The translations under genes and the position numbers were made by a program. A DNA stretch of 64,000 nt from Reyranella sp. CPCC 100927 (GTDB lineage: Bacteria; Pseudomonadota; Alphaproteobacteria; Reyranellales; Reyranellaceae): contig NZ_VOHA01000001.1 of assembly GCF_007859315.1 (NCBI RefSeq), forward strand, positions 930,001-994,000, in the 5' to 3' direction. Within the stretch, counting starts at the first letter, position 1. Each line of letters opens with the position of its first letter. This document shows positions 51,257 through 60,390 of the stretch, one piece after another. A model generated the notes under the pieces. It did no database searches, had not been told where the DNA came from, and saw nothing but the letters and a program-made list of their open reading frames with translations.

Positions 51257-52870
51257 CTAGAAAGCAGGACCCGGTATGTCAACCTGCGGCGGGCGTCGTC
51301 GTTGCGTCACGCCGTCGAGAACCCGCGCCAGCGTGCGCACGCCCTTCTCGATCTCCTGGGGTGGCACCGATGCGAAGCCGAGCACGAGACCGGGCTTGAT
51401 CCGGCCGATTGCGTAGAGCGACAGCGGGCGCGCTTCGATGCCCTGCTCGGCAGCGAGGCGCGATACCAGGCTGTCATCGGCGGTTTGCGGCAGCCACCCG
51501 ATGGCATGCAATCCAGCTTGCGGACGCTCCATGGCGATCGCACCGGCGAGGTGGCGATCGACGGCATCCTTCAGCACCTGTCCGCGCTCGCCGTAGAGGA
51601 CGCGCATGCGCCTGAGGTGTCGGCCGAAATGACCGGCCGCGATGAAATCGGCCAGGGCGGCCTGGAACACCACCGGCGGATGGACGTCGATGAAGCGTCG
51701 CGCCGCGGCGAACGTGTCGATCAGGTCACTGGGTACCACGAGATAACCCAACCGCAGGCCGGGGTAGAGCACCTTGCTGAAGCTGCCGATGTAGAGCACA
51801 CGGTTGGCGTGATCGAGCGCCTGGAGCGCTTCGATCGGCCGGCCGGCGAAGCGGAACTCGCTGTCGTAGTCGTCTTCCAGGATCCAGGCGTTGGCGCGCG
51901 CTGCCCAGTCGAGCAGCGCCAGGCGGCGCGGCAGGCTCATCGTCACTGCCAGCGGAAACTGATTGGACGGCGTGACGAACACCAGCCGCGTCCCCGTCGG
52001 CGGCGCGTGGCGCCCCGACAGGACGAGCCCTTCGCGATCGACAGGCGCCGGGACGATGGTGGCGCCGGCACCCTTCAGGGCCCCGCGGATGCCGAGGTGC
52101 GACGGATTTTCGATGACGGCCGCATCGCCGGGATCCAGCAGCACACGGACGGCGAGATCGATCGCGCTCTGGGCGCCGGCCGTGATCAGCACCTGGTCGG
52201 CCGTGCAACGCACGCCGCGTGACACCGACAAATGGCCAGCGATGGCGACGCGCAGTCGTTTCAGGCCCCGTCCGTCGCGATAATCCAGGATCTCCGGCGA
52301 TGCATGGCGTATGTGGCGCGACAGCAGCCGTGACCAGATCTGAAACGGCACGCTATCCAGTGCGGGCACGGCAACCCGAAAGGGGACACGCCATTGGCGC
52401 GGCGCCGTCCTCAGCTCAGGTCCGAACTTGTCCTCCGCCATGCGTTTGCCGCGCGTCGCGATGGTGCGTGGGCTGATGGCAGAGAGCGGTTGGGAACGGG
52501 CGCGGCGAGAACTGCTGGGGGCATGCAGCGCGCTCTCCGGTAGCTGACGGGCGACGCGCGTGCCGGCGCCGACCCGGCTCTCGAGATAGCCCTCGGCCAG
52601 CAGCTGCTCGTAGGCGGCCAGCACCGTTGCGCGCGAGAGGCCCAGTTCCGCCGCCAGCGCGCGCGTTGCCGGAAGGCGTGCGCCGCGGCGCAGCGCGCCC
52701 GTGAGGACGGCCGCCCGCAGCCGCTCGTAGATCTGCAGGTGCAGCGGAACGCGAGACCGTCGGTCGAGCGTGAGCGCCGGAATGTCGATGGATCGGGCTG
52801 TCTTGACGATGGCGATCCTCCAAAATGGTCTGCCTTTCTTCTGAAGAAGTGGCCATATCGACAATACCAT
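51257..52870 (-). CDS. MocR/PdxR-type regulator: GntR helix-turn-helix fused to aminotransferase fold
   Basis: Up to 537 residues. N-terminal GntR winged helix (VPLHLQIYERLRAAVLTGAL, SRATVLAAYEQLLAEGYLES), then a fold-type I aminotransferase-like domain with ITAGAQSAIDLAVRVLLDPG and the PLP lysine in GSFSKVLYPGLRLGYLV. Such proteins sense PLP or amino compounds. The ATG at 52870 is the only upstream start near the domain, but GGAGG lies at 52817-52821, six bases before an in-frame ATC at 52808-52810, which may be the real, non-standard start. It is divergent from the DUF3830 gene. Confidence 0.9.
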   Translation of the reverse strand: MVLSIWPLLQKKGRPFWRIAIVKTARSIDIPALTLDRRSRVPLHLQIYERLRAAVLTGALRRGARLPATRALAAELGLSRATVLAAYEQLLAEGYLESRVGAGTRVARQLPESALHAPSSSRRARSQPLSAISPRTIATRGKRMAEDKFGPELRTAPRQWRVPFRVAVPALDSVPFQIWSRLLSRHIRHASPEILDYRDGRGLKRLRVAIAGHLSVSRGVRCTADQVLITAGAQSAIDLAVRVLLDPGDAAVIENPSHLGIRGALKGAGATIVPAPVDREGLVLSGRHAPPTGTRLVFVTPSNQFPLAVTMSLPRRLALLDWAARANAWILEDDYDSEFRFAGRPIEALQALDHANRVLYIGSFSKVLYPGLRLGYLVVPSDLIDTFAAARRFIDVHPPVVFQAALADFIAAGHFGRHLRRMRVLYGERGQVLKDAVDRHLAGAIAMERPQAGLHAIGWLPQTADDSLVSRLAAEQGIEARPLSLYAIGRIKPGLVLGFASVPPQEIEKGVRTLARVLDGVTQRRRPPQVDIPGPAF

Positions 52871-52874
52871 ATTG
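52862..52874. promoter_or_regulatory. Short palindrome in the MocR/DUF3830 divergent region
   Basis: CAATA-CCA-TATTG, a perfect short palindrome overlapping the nominal MocR ATG, in a locally AT-rich stretch (52855-52885). If MocR really starts at 52810, this lies in its promoter and could be its own operator. Confidence 0.35.
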
Positions 52875-52916
52875 ATATCAGAGTCGCCGGACCAACTGAC
52901 TTGCGGAGGTACTGCA

Positions 52917-53495
52917 ATGGTGGAACGGCGCGCAGACCTGGGCCTCGATCCGGCTGACAAGGCGGCGCAGCGCAGGATGTGGGACGGCTGGTGGTACGAC
53001 CGGTTCGAGATCCCGCACGCCGTGCCGCCGCAAGCGCGGCGGCTCGACCTGGAGATGGGTGGCGAGCGATTTGGCGCTGTCCTGCTGGATCACGTCGCGC
53101 CCCGGACGTGCCAGGCCTTCTGGGATGCCTTGCCCTATGCCGGCACCATGATCCACTGCGCCTGGTTCGGGCACGCCGCGTTCTATCTCGACCGCATACC
53201 GCTGCTGGAAACGCTGGGCTACGCGTTGGAGAACCGCTTCCAGCGGCTGGCACCCGGCGACATGGTGTGGGATCCCTACATCGAGGAAGTCACGATTGCC
53301 TATGGACGCAACGCGTTCGTGAACTTTCCGACGACGATCTACACCAAGGATGGGCGGCCGCACCCCAACCAGGTCTGCATCTTCGGTCGGGTGGTCGACA
53401 ACCTCGACGGCTTCGCGGTGATGTGCAAGCGGCTGCGCTACGAAGGCACCAAACAGATGACGACGCGCCGTCGCAGCGCAGCCGACCCGACGTGA
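52917..53495 (+). CDS. DUF3830 family cyclophilin-like protein
   Basis: 192 residues. LDLEMGGERFGAVLLDHVAP and APRTCQAFWDALPYAGTMIH, then a GDMVWDPYIEEVTIAYGRNA segment, match the DUF3830 fold (a minimal cyclophilin-like barrel). The family has no assigned reaction and is often found next to amidase, transporter or catabolic genes. The ATG at 52917 follows GGAGG. It is divergent from MocR and convergent with the GST-fold gene. Confidence 0.8.
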   Translation: MVERRADLGLDPADKAAQRRMWDGWWYDRFEIPHAVPPQARRLDLEMGGERFGAVLLDHVAPRTCQAFWDALPYAGTMIHCAWFGHAAFYLDRIPLLETLGYALENRFQRLAPGDMVWDPYIEEVTIAYGRNAFVNFPTTIYTKDGRPHPNQVCIFGRVVDNLDGFAVMCKRLRYEGTKQMTTRRRSAADPT

Positions 53496-53496
53496 T

Positions 53497-54420
53497 TCAG
53501 GCGGCCGGTGCCAGCACGAAGCCGGCGCGCGGGAAGTGCACGACCACGGTGCCGAGCCGTTCGTCGGCGCGGCGCACGGCGATTTCATAGGCGTTGAGCG
53601 TCACCAGCTCGCCGCCCACCGGCACCTTGCCCGTATCGTCGGGAGTCACCAGCACCGGGGTGCCTGCCTTCAGGCCGCTGGGATCGCCGGCGTCCACGCC
53701 GGCCGGCATGTCGGGCTCGCTGCGCTCGGCGACATCGAGCGCCTCGCCCGGCGCCATGTCGGTCGGTTGGCCGTGGCCGAAACGCTCCATGCGCTGGGCC
53801 CAGGCCATGACCTGGGGCAGCTTGTCGAACGGCGATGTCGAGGCGCCCAGGCGCTTCAGCACGAACCACACCGGGTTGTAGACCGCCACGTCGGCCATCG
53901 ACGGCTGTCCGCCCAGCAGAAAGGCGCGGCCATCGACCAGCATGCTCTCGACATGCGCCAGCCCGGCATAGGTCTGGTCGCGGCCCACCGGCACCATGGC
54001 CTTCATGCGTGAAGGATCGACCGGCCGGCCCGAGAAGGCACTGCGATCCTTGTGGAAGGCTTCGGGCAGCGTGTCGGCGAGCGTGCCCATGACGATGCCG
54101 ACGGCGGACCAGAACAGGGTGCGGTCGGCCCAGTAGGCCAGGGCCTCGGCGACGCCCTCATGGCCGGCCGGCGTCAGCGACCGCTCGGGGAAGCGCTTCT
54201 GCAGTTCGCGCAGGATGATCTGGGTGTCGCAATAGATGTCGGCGCCGATCTGCAGCACGGGCGTGCGGCGATAACCGCCGGTCAGCGGCATCAGGTCGGG
54301 CTTGGGCATGATCACGGGGATTTCGACCGAGCGCCAGGCGAGGTTCTTCAGCCCGAACACGATCCGCACCTTCTCGGAGAAGGGCGAGGTCGGATAGTGA
54401 TGCAGGATGATCTCGGCCAT
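53497..54420 (-). CDS. GST-fold protein with C-terminal beta domain
   Basis: 307 residues, about 90 more than a plain GST. N-terminal thioredoxin fold: ILHHYPTSPFSEKVRIVFGL, with GYRRTPVLQIGADIYCDTQI for glutathione binding; the helical domain ends near residue 215. The remaining stretch is beta-rich (KAGTPVLVTPDDTGKVPVGG, VTLNAYEIAVRRADERLGTV) and looks like an added small domain. The role is unknown. It is convergent with the DUF3830 gene at one base distance and lies alone. Confidence 0.86.
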   Translation of the reverse strand: MAEIILHHYPTSPFSEKVRIVFGLKNLAWRSVEIPVIMPKPDLMPLTGGYRRTPVLQIGADIYCDTQIILRELQKRFPERSLTPAGHEGVAEALAYWADRTLFWSAVGIVMGTLADTLPEAFHKDRSAFSGRPVDPSRMKAMVPVGRDQTYAGLAHVESMLVDGRAFLLGGQPSMADVAVYNPVWFVLKRLGASTSPFDKLPQVMAWAQRMERFGHGQPTDMAPGEALDVAERSEPDMPAGVDAGDPSGLKAGTPVLVTPDDTGKVPVGGELVTLNAYEIAVRRADERLGTVVVHFPRAGFVLAPAA

Positions 54421-54509
54421 GGTGTCTCCCCGTTTTGTGGCGCCCAGAAAATAGCCGGCTGATTGCGTCGGCTAAAGAGATTGTAACGCTGCGCGTACCG
54501 ATGATCTGG

Positions 54510-55187
54510 TCAGTCGTCGAAACCGACGAACACCGTCGCCTCGGCCACCGTTTTGCGGTGGGACACGACGGCGTTGGCCGGGAAGCTTTCATCCGGCCAG
54601 CCCAGGGCGACGCTTTTCATGATGACTTGATCATCGGCAATGCCGGCGTACTGGCGAACCACCGGTGATTGCATGATCCCCTGGCTGTTGATCACGGCAC
54701 CCAGCCCGCGAGACCAGGCGGCATTGACCAGGGCGGTCGTCACGGCGCCGCAGTCGAAGGGCGTGTCATCGCTGCCGTCCAGCACGCGGTCATAGGTCAC
54801 GATCACGCAGACCGGTGCGTCGAACTGACGGAATCCGCGCATCACCCAGTCCTGGCGCATTTCCTTGTCGTCGCGTGCGATCCCCATTGCGGCGAACAAT
54901 TGTTTGGCGACGCCAACCTGCCGATCGCGGTGCTGACCTGTAAAACCCTGTCCTGTGCGGAACTCGCGCGAATGGGGGATGCCCGCCAGATTCCTCTCGG
55001 TGTTGCCGGCGCGGATGCGGTCCAGCGGCTCGCCGGTGATGACGTAGAAGTTCCAGGGTTGTGTGTTCATCGACGACGGCGCGCGCATCGCCAACCCGAT
55101 GATTTCCTCGATCAGGGCCCTGGGAACGGGATCGGGTTTGTAGCCACGGATGCTTCGGCGGCCGAGGATGACGTCGTCAAACTGCAT
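54510..55187 (-). CDS. Nitroreductase family FMN protein
   Basis: 225 residues. RRSIRGYKPDPVPRALIEEI and MRAPSSMNTQPWNFYVITGE are the FMN-binding start of the nitroreductase fold, with NAAWSRGLGAVINSQGIMQS and SVALGWPDESFPANAVVSHR nearer the end. It reduces nitro-aromatics, quinones or flavins with NAD(P)H. It has its own short upstream region of 159 bases shared with the divergent SDR gene. Confidence 0.92.
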   Translation of the reverse strand: MQFDDVILGRRSIRGYKPDPVPRALIEEIIGLAMRAPSSMNTQPWNFYVITGEPLDRIRAGNTERNLAGIPHSREFRTGQGFTGQHRDRQVGVAKQLFAAMGIARDDKEMRQDWVMRGFRQFDAPVCVIVTYDRVLDGSDDTPFDCGAVTTALVNAAWSRGLGAVINSQGIMQSPVVRQYAGIADDQVIMKSVALGWPDESFPANAVVSHRKTVAEATVFVGFDD

Positions 55188-55346
55188 AGGTGGGTTCTAA
55201 GATGATTGGCCCCGCTTGACCAGACGCTGTCGGCTGGCAGTGAAGAGCGGGGCGGTGATGTTCATGGGGCGAGCGGATGCTTGCAGGATTGACCCTGTTG
55301 CGCCGAAGGCGTTCTATGCCCACATATCGGATCTTTGGAGAACGAC

Positions 55347-56108
55347 ATGGCCGCTTCGCCGGATTCGGCCGTTGCCAATACCAAGACGCTGGTGCTGACT
55401 GGCGCCAGCCGCGGCATTGGCCACGCCACGGTCAAACGCTTCGGCATGGCCGGTTGGCGCATCATTACCATTTCGCGACAGCCGTTCAGTGCGCTGTGCC
55501 CGTGGCCGGGCGGCGGCGAGAACCATGTTCAACTCGACCTGGCCGACCCGGTCGATGTCGGCCGTGGCATTGAGCAGATCAAGGCGCGGCTGAAAGGTGG
55601 CCGGCTCGACGCGCTGGTCAACAATGCCGCCATCTCGCCCAAGGGCGCCGAAGGTGCGCGCCTGGGGGCCGCCGATACGCCGTTCGACCTGTGGCATCAG
55701 GTCTTTAACGTCAATTTCTTTGCGCCGGTCATGCTGGCACGTGGTCTGATCCAAGAACTGGCCGCCGCCAAGGGCTGCGTCGTCAATGTCACCTCGATCG
55801 CCGGCTCGCGGGTACACCCCTTCGCGGGTACAGCCTACGCGACGTCCAAGGCTGCGCTGGCGACGCTGACGCGTGAGATGGCACATGATTTCGGCCCGCT
55901 GGGCATCCGCGTCAACGCCATCGCACCGGGCGAGATCGATACCGCCATCCTGTCGCCCGGCACGGAAAAGATCGTGGCCGAGCAAATCCCCATGCGGCGA
56001 CTGGGGACAACCGACGAGGTCGCCGACGTGATCCACTTCCTGTGCGACGGGCATTCGTCTTATGTCACCGGCGCCGAGGTCCAGATCAACGGTGGCCAGC
56101 ACGTCTAG
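55347..56108 (+). CDS. SDR family oxidoreductase
   Basis: 253 residues. TGASRGIGHATVKRF is the NAD(P)-binding loop, NNAAISP the strand-4 motif, and VTSIAGSRVHPFAGTAYATS with a following K gives the Ser-Tyr-Lys triad. The C-terminal PMRRLGTTDEVADVIHFLCD and TGAEVQINGGQHV are standard. The substrate is unknown. The ATG at 55347 follows GGAGAACGAC; the TTG upstream overlaps the ribosome site. It lies about 90 bases before a Bug-type binding protein gene. Confidence 0.93.
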   Translation: MAASPDSAVANTKTLVLTGASRGIGHATVKRFGMAGWRIITISRQPFSALCPWPGGGENHVQLDLADPVDVGRGIEQIKARLKGGRLDALVNNAAISPKGAEGARLGAADTPFDLWHQVFNVNFFAPVMLARGLIQELAAAKGCVVNVTSIAGSRVHPFAGTAYATSKAALATLTREMAHDFGPLGIRVNAIAPGEIDTAILSPGTEKIVAEQIPMRRLGTTDEVADVIHFLCDGHSSYVTGAEVQINGGQHV

Positions 56109-56199
56109 CGACCAGAATTCGCACCCTCTTGAAGCCAGAGCCGCAGCGCCGTAAAGCCGGCGACGACTGACGGCGTCGACTTCAAAAAAGGAGCTGAGG

Positions 56200-57189
56200 G
56201 TGACGAAACTGTTCAATCGACGGCACGCGCTGGCGCTCGGCGTCGGCGGTGCGGCTGCACTGGCAGGCGGCGGCGTACAGGCTCAGGCGTGGCCCGCCAA
56301 GCCGATCCGGTGGATCGTGCCGTACACGCCGGGCGGCATCACCGACTCCACCACCCGCATCGTCACCGAGCGCCTGACGTCGGCACTGGGCCAGAACATC
56401 ATCGTCGAGAACCGGCCCGGCGCCAATTCGCTGATCGGCGCCGAGGCGGCAGCGAAGTCCACGCCCGACGGCTACACGATCCTGACTGTCATTGCCGGCC
56501 ACGCGGCCAATGCCACGCTCTATGCCGGCAAACTGTCGTTCGATCCGGTGAAGAGCTTTGCGCCGGTATCGCTGATGGGGATCGCGCCGCTCATTCTCAC
56601 GGCCAATAACGACTTCGCGCCCAAGGACGTGAAGCAGCTCATCGACTACGCCAAGGCCAATCCCGGCAAGATTTCCTACGGCTCGTCCGGTGTCGGTGCC
56701 GCCGCGCACCTGACGACCGAGCTGTTCAAGCAGACCGTCGGTGTCGAGATGACGCATGTGCCCTACCGCGGCACGGCACCGGCGCTGCAGGACCTGATCG
56801 GCGGCAGCATCCAGATCCTGATCGACGCGCCATCGTCGATGATGCCGCAGGTGCGTGCCGGCAAGGTCCGGGCGCTCGCCATGCTGTCGAAGGAGCGGCT
56901 GGAAGCGGCCAAGGAGGTCCCGACCATCGTCGAGGCGGGTGGACCGCTGCTGGAGTCGTCGACCTGGATGATGGCCTTGGCGCCGGCCGGCACGCCGGGA
57001 GACATCGTCGATCGGCTGTCGAAGGAAGTCGCGCGGGTCGTCGCGCTGCCCGAGGTCAAGGAGCGCTTCACCGGCATGGGCATCATCCCCAGCGGCTACG
57101 ATCCGGCCCGCACCGGCCAGTTCCTCGCCGAGGAGGTCGCCCGCTGGGCCAAGGTCATCCAGACCGCCGGCGTCAAGCCGGAGCAGTGA
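56200..57189 (+). CDS. Bug-type (tripartite tricarboxylate transporter) substrate-binding protein
   Basis: 329 residues, GTG start with AAAGGAG upstream. A signal peptide with a twin-arginine-like start (FNRRHALALGVGG) is followed by AWPAKPIRWIVPYTPGGITD, which defines the TctC/Bug family, and ENRPGANSLIGAEAAAKSTP. Periplasmic Bug proteins bind carboxylates or similar solutes. No TctA/TctB genes are adjacent, as is common for these orphan receptors. Confidence 0.92.
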   Translation: MTKLFNRRHALALGVGGAAALAGGGVQAQAWPAKPIRWIVPYTPGGITDSTTRIVTERLTSALGQNIIVENRPGANSLIGAEAAAKSTPDGYTILTVIAGHAANATLYAGKLSFDPVKSFAPVSLMGIAPLILTANNDFAPKDVKQLIDYAKANPGKISYGSSGVGAAAHLTTELFKQTVGVEMTHVPYRGTAPALQDLIGGSIQILIDAPSSMMPQVRAGKVRALAMLSKERLEAAKEVPTIVEAGGPLLESSTWMMALAPAGTPGDIVDRLSKEVARVVALPEVKERFTGMGIIPSGYDPARTGQFLAEEVARWAKVIQTAGVKPEQ

Positions 57190-57213
57190 CGCTCATTGTC
57201 ATGACCGCTTGCG

Positions 57214-59013
57214 CTATCGATCCTCGACCTGGCGCACGATGCGGTGAACCTCGGCCGGCGTGAACACCGGCAGCGAGCACACGCCGTTGGCGCAGGCGAA
57301 GGCGGCCGCCTGCGGCAACTCGGGATAGTCGACATCGGGGTTGGGCAGTGGTCCTTCCCCCCGGTCCCACCACTCGATGCGCAGGTAGCGTGTCGGGTAA
57401 CGTCGTGCCGCAGCGTGGAGCGCCTGGGCCTCCGGGTCGTCCTTGGCGCCGACGATCGTGACATGCGCCGGCTCGCGCGCCAGTTCGTCGTCGGCCAGCA
57501 GCGCGCCCGGCAGCACCATGTCGTTGCGGGCCAGCGCCACCAGCCACGCCATGCCGTGTTCGGCGGCGGCGCGCAGCGTCGCGTCGGCCGTGTAGCGATT
57601 CAGCAGGTTGAGAAAGCGCACGGCGGCGACGTTCTCGTCGATCTGCTTCACCGGCTTGCGCAACACACCGATGGCGTTGGCATCGGGCTGGCGAACGACA
57701 AACCCGCCGTCGCCGTCGCGAAAGCCGCCGTTGATGGCGTGTGCTGCCTCCAGCGCCAGGACGAGCCAGCGCCGATCGCCCGTCGAGCGATGGAGCGCCA
57801 GTGCCGCCTCGCCGATGGCCAGGGTGTCGCCCAGATGCACGTCGTCATCGGCGGCGCGGGCGTGGCCGAAGCCGCCATTGGGCGCCCGACGATGGGCAAT
57901 GGCCCAGTCGACGGCGCGCGTGGCGGCGTCGAGATAGTCGCGCTCGCCCGTCACGTCGTAGAGCGCGGCGAGGGCAGCCGCAGCCCAGCCGCTCTCGCGC
58001 GCATAGAGGTTGCGGTCGATGCGCGGTTCGCGGAGCTGGCGGCGGCCGGCGTCGTCGAGTGCGTAGAAGATCTTGCCCGTGACCGCGCGGTCAACGTCGG
58101 CGTCCTGGCTGACGTAGAACCCGCCGTCCGGGGCGCGCATGCGCTCGATCAGCCAGCGTGCGATGGCGCGGCCCGCGGCGAGGGCGGCGGGATCGCCGGT
58201 GATCTGGTGGGCCAGCACGTAGCTGCGCAGCGCATCGCGCTGGATGTTCATCAGCTTCTCGAAGTGCGGCGAGGACCAGTCCGCGGCGTCGGAGTACTGG
58301 TACATGCCGCCCCACACCGGGTCGATCAGCCACGCGGCGCCGGCCAGCGTGCGGCGCGCCATGTCGGCGTAGGTCGCCGGGTCTGCCTGGCGCCGCAGCG
58401 GTCGGCTGCGCATCAGCGCGTATTCGACCGTATCGCCATGGATGAAGCGATGCATGGTGCCGAAACCGCCGTGCAGGGCGTCGTAGGCAGCGCCATAGAG
58501 CTCGTCGAGCTTCTCGCGTGTGGTCGCATCCAGTGCATGCGCGCCGTGGCGTGCCTGGGCGTCGAGGCCTGATGCCGGCAGGGCGGACGGGTCCTCGATC
58601 ACGGCCACCAGCAGCTTGGCGAACAGCTCGGGCGGCAGGTATCCCTGGCGCCTGAAGATCTCGTTGCCGTCCTTGTCGAACATGATGGTGGCCGGCCATC
58701 CCCAGTTCTCGTAGCGATAGGAGAGCTCGGGATGCGCGTCCTGGTCGACCCGCACGGGGATGAATTTCGCGCCGATCAGCTTCAGGACGGCCGGGTCGCG
58801 ATAGGTCGTGTCCTCCATCACATGGCACCAGTGGCACCACACGGCCGCCATGTGCAGGATGATGTAGCGGTCCTCGCGCCCGGCGCGCGCGAACACGTCA
58901 GCCGTCCAGTCCTGCCAGCCGATGGGGTGGTCCTTGGCCTCGTCGGCCTGCGCCGGGCCGCCCAGCGATGCGGCCAGCACAAGAACGCCGAACAGTGCGC
59001 GCAACCGGTACAT
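57214..59013 (-). CDS. DUF255 / YyaL-like thioredoxin-fold protein with (alpha/alpha)6 barrel
   Basis: 599 residues. A signal peptide (LRALFGVLVLAASLGGPAQA) precedes a thioredoxin-like domain with the active-site AAVWCHWCHVMEDTTY (CxxC) and WGWPATIMFDKDGNEI. The long C-terminal part (GGFGTMHRFIHGD, GGMYQYSDAADWSSPHFEKL, GGFYVSQDADVD) is a six-hairpin glycosidase-like barrel as in spermatogenesis-associated protein 20. The signal peptide makes it a periplasmic form; function unknown, perhaps redox-linked. It is followed by a divergent promoter region for asd. Confidence 0.88.
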   Translation of the reverse strand: MYRLRALFGVLVLAASLGGPAQADEAKDHPIGWQDWTADVFARAGREDRYIILHMAAVWCHWCHVMEDTTYRDPAVLKLIGAKFIPVRVDQDAHPELSYRYENWGWPATIMFDKDGNEIFRRQGYLPPELFAKLLVAVIEDPSALPASGLDAQARHGAHALDATTREKLDELYGAAYDALHGGFGTMHRFIHGDTVEYALMRSRPLRRQADPATYADMARRTLAGAAWLIDPVWGGMYQYSDAADWSSPHFEKLMNIQRDALRSYVLAHQITGDPAALAAGRAIARWLIERMRAPDGGFYVSQDADVDRAVTGKIFYALDDAGRRQLREPRIDRNLYARESGWAAAALAALYDVTGERDYLDAATRAVDWAIAHRRAPNGGFGHARAADDDVHLGDTLAIGEAALALHRSTGDRRWLVLALEAAHAINGGFRDGDGGFVVRQPDANAIGVLRKPVKQIDENVAAVRFLNLLNRYTADATLRAAAEHGMAWLVALARNDMVLPGALLADDELAREPAHVTIVGAKDDPEAQALHAAARRYPTRYLRIEWWDRGEGPLPNPDVDYPELPQAAAFACANGVCSLPVFTPAEVHRIVRQVEDR

Positions 59014-59214
59014 GGCCTGCCTCGCCGATGGTGTCTGTCCGGATACGCCGCCGGCGGCGGAATGGAGCCGCTGTCACGGCCAGTTGAAGGGTCGTGACAG
59101 CCCGGCATCCATGCGGCAGGGCGCGGCTTGCGCGGTGCGGTCGGAGAGCGTAGGAAAGCCGCTCGCCCGGGGACCGTTCTCGCCGGTCCGAGGGGAAATT
59201 CTGGAGAAGGGACA

Positions 59215-60243
59215 ATGGGTTACAGAATCGCCATCGTCGGCGCGACGGGCAATGTCGGCCGCGAACTCCTCAACATCCTCGACGAACGCAACTTCCCGGC
59301 CGATGACGTCATCGCGCTGGCGTCGGCGCGGTCGGTGGGCAAAGAGGTGTCGTTTGGCGAGAAAACCATCCTCAAAGTCCACGACCTCGAGAAATTCGAC
59401 TTCAAGGGCATCGACATCGTGCTGTCGTCGCCGGGCGCCAAGGTGTCGGCGGTGCACAGCCCACGGGCGGCCAAGGCCGGCGCGGTGGTGATCGACAACA
59501 CCTCGCAGTTCCGCATGGATCCGGACGTGCCGCTGGTCGTGCCGGAGGTGAATGCGCACGCCATCGCCGGCTGGACCAAGAAGGGCATCATCGCCAACCC
59601 CAACTGCTCGACCATGCAGATGGTGGTGGCCCTGAAGCCGCTGCACGACGCCGCTGTCATCAAGCGCGTCGTGGTGTCGACCTACCAGTCGACGTCGGGC
59701 GCCGGCAAGGAGGCGATGGACGAGCTGTTCGGCCAGACCAAGGCGATCTACGTCAACGATCCCATCGAGGCGAAGCGCTTCACCAAGCAGATCGCCTTCA
59801 ACGTCATTCCGCACATCGACGTCTTCATGGACGACGGCTCGACCAAGGAAGAGTGGAAGATGGTGGCCGAGACCAAGAAGATCCTCGACCCGCGCATCAA
59901 GGTCACGGCCACGTGCGTGCGTGTCCCGGTGTTCATCGGCCACTCCGAGGCGGTCAACCTCGAGCTCGAGCGGCCGCTCGACGAGACCGAGGCGCGGGCG
60001 ATCCTGGGGAAGGCCCCCGGTGTGGTGGTCGTCGACCGCCGCGAGGACGGTGGCTACATCACGCCGGTCGAGACCGCCGGCGATGATGGCGTCTATGTCA
60101 GCCGCATCCGGACCGATCCGACGGTCGAGAACGGTCTGAACCTCTGGATCGTCAGCGACAACCTGCGCAAGGGCGCGGCGCTGAACGCCGTGCAGATCGC
60201 CGAGGCCATGATCAAGGGACAGCACCTCAAGGCTGCCGCTTAA
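59215..60243 (+). CDS. asd: Aspartate-semialdehyde dehydrogenase
   Basis: 342 residues. GATGNVGRELL at residues 9-19 binds NADP; the catalytic cysteine is C131 in IANPNCSTMQM, and YQSTSGAGKEAMDEL follows near residue 160, with HSEAVNLELERPL later. It makes aspartate semialdehyde for lysine, threonine and methionine. The ATG at 59215 follows GGAGAAGG. In many Alphaproteobacteria it lies next to leuB; here it is about 23.5 kb away. Strong hairpins follow its stop. Confidence 0.98.
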   Translation: MGYRIAIVGATGNVGRELLNILDERNFPADDVIALASARSVGKEVSFGEKTILKVHDLEKFDFKGIDIVLSSPGAKVSAVHSPRAAKAGAVVIDNTSQFRMDPDVPLVVPEVNAHAIAGWTKKGIIANPNCSTMQMVVALKPLHDAAVIKRVVVSTYQSTSGAGKEAMDELFGQTKAIYVNDPIEAKRFTKQIAFNVIPHIDVFMDDGSTKEEWKMVAETKKILDPRIKVTATCVRVPVFIGHSEAVNLELERPLDETEARAILGKAPGVVVVDRREDGGYITPVETAGDDGVYVSRIRTDPTVENGLNLWIVSDNLRKGAALNAVQIAEAMIKGQHLKAAA

Positions 60244-60252
60244 AGTTTGCCT

Positions 60253-60322
60253 GGGAGCGGGCGTCTCGCCCGCGCTCCCTGAAAAGAAACCCCCGGCGTC
60301 CGTGGCGCCGGGGCTTTTCTTT
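60253..60322 (+). terminator. Tandem hairpins after asd
   Basis: A first stem GGGAGCGGGCG pairs with CGCCCGCGCTCCC (60253-60279, two-base bulge). A second, CCCCGGCG (60291-60298) with CGCCGGGG (60306-60313) followed by CTTTTCTTT, is a standard intrinsic terminator. It ends the asd transcript before the MBL gene. Confidence 0.85.
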
Positions 60323-60390
60323 GCGGTCGCGGCTGTTGCCATTCTCCGTCCGGGCGGTGAGGATTGGTCCCATGGTCCAGGAGAATGACA

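Noticed and set aside
55210-55252. Hairpin CCCCGCT...AGCGGGG upstream of the SDR gene at 55347
   Set aside because: The stem is short with a long loop and no T-run; it could be chance in GC-rich DNA.
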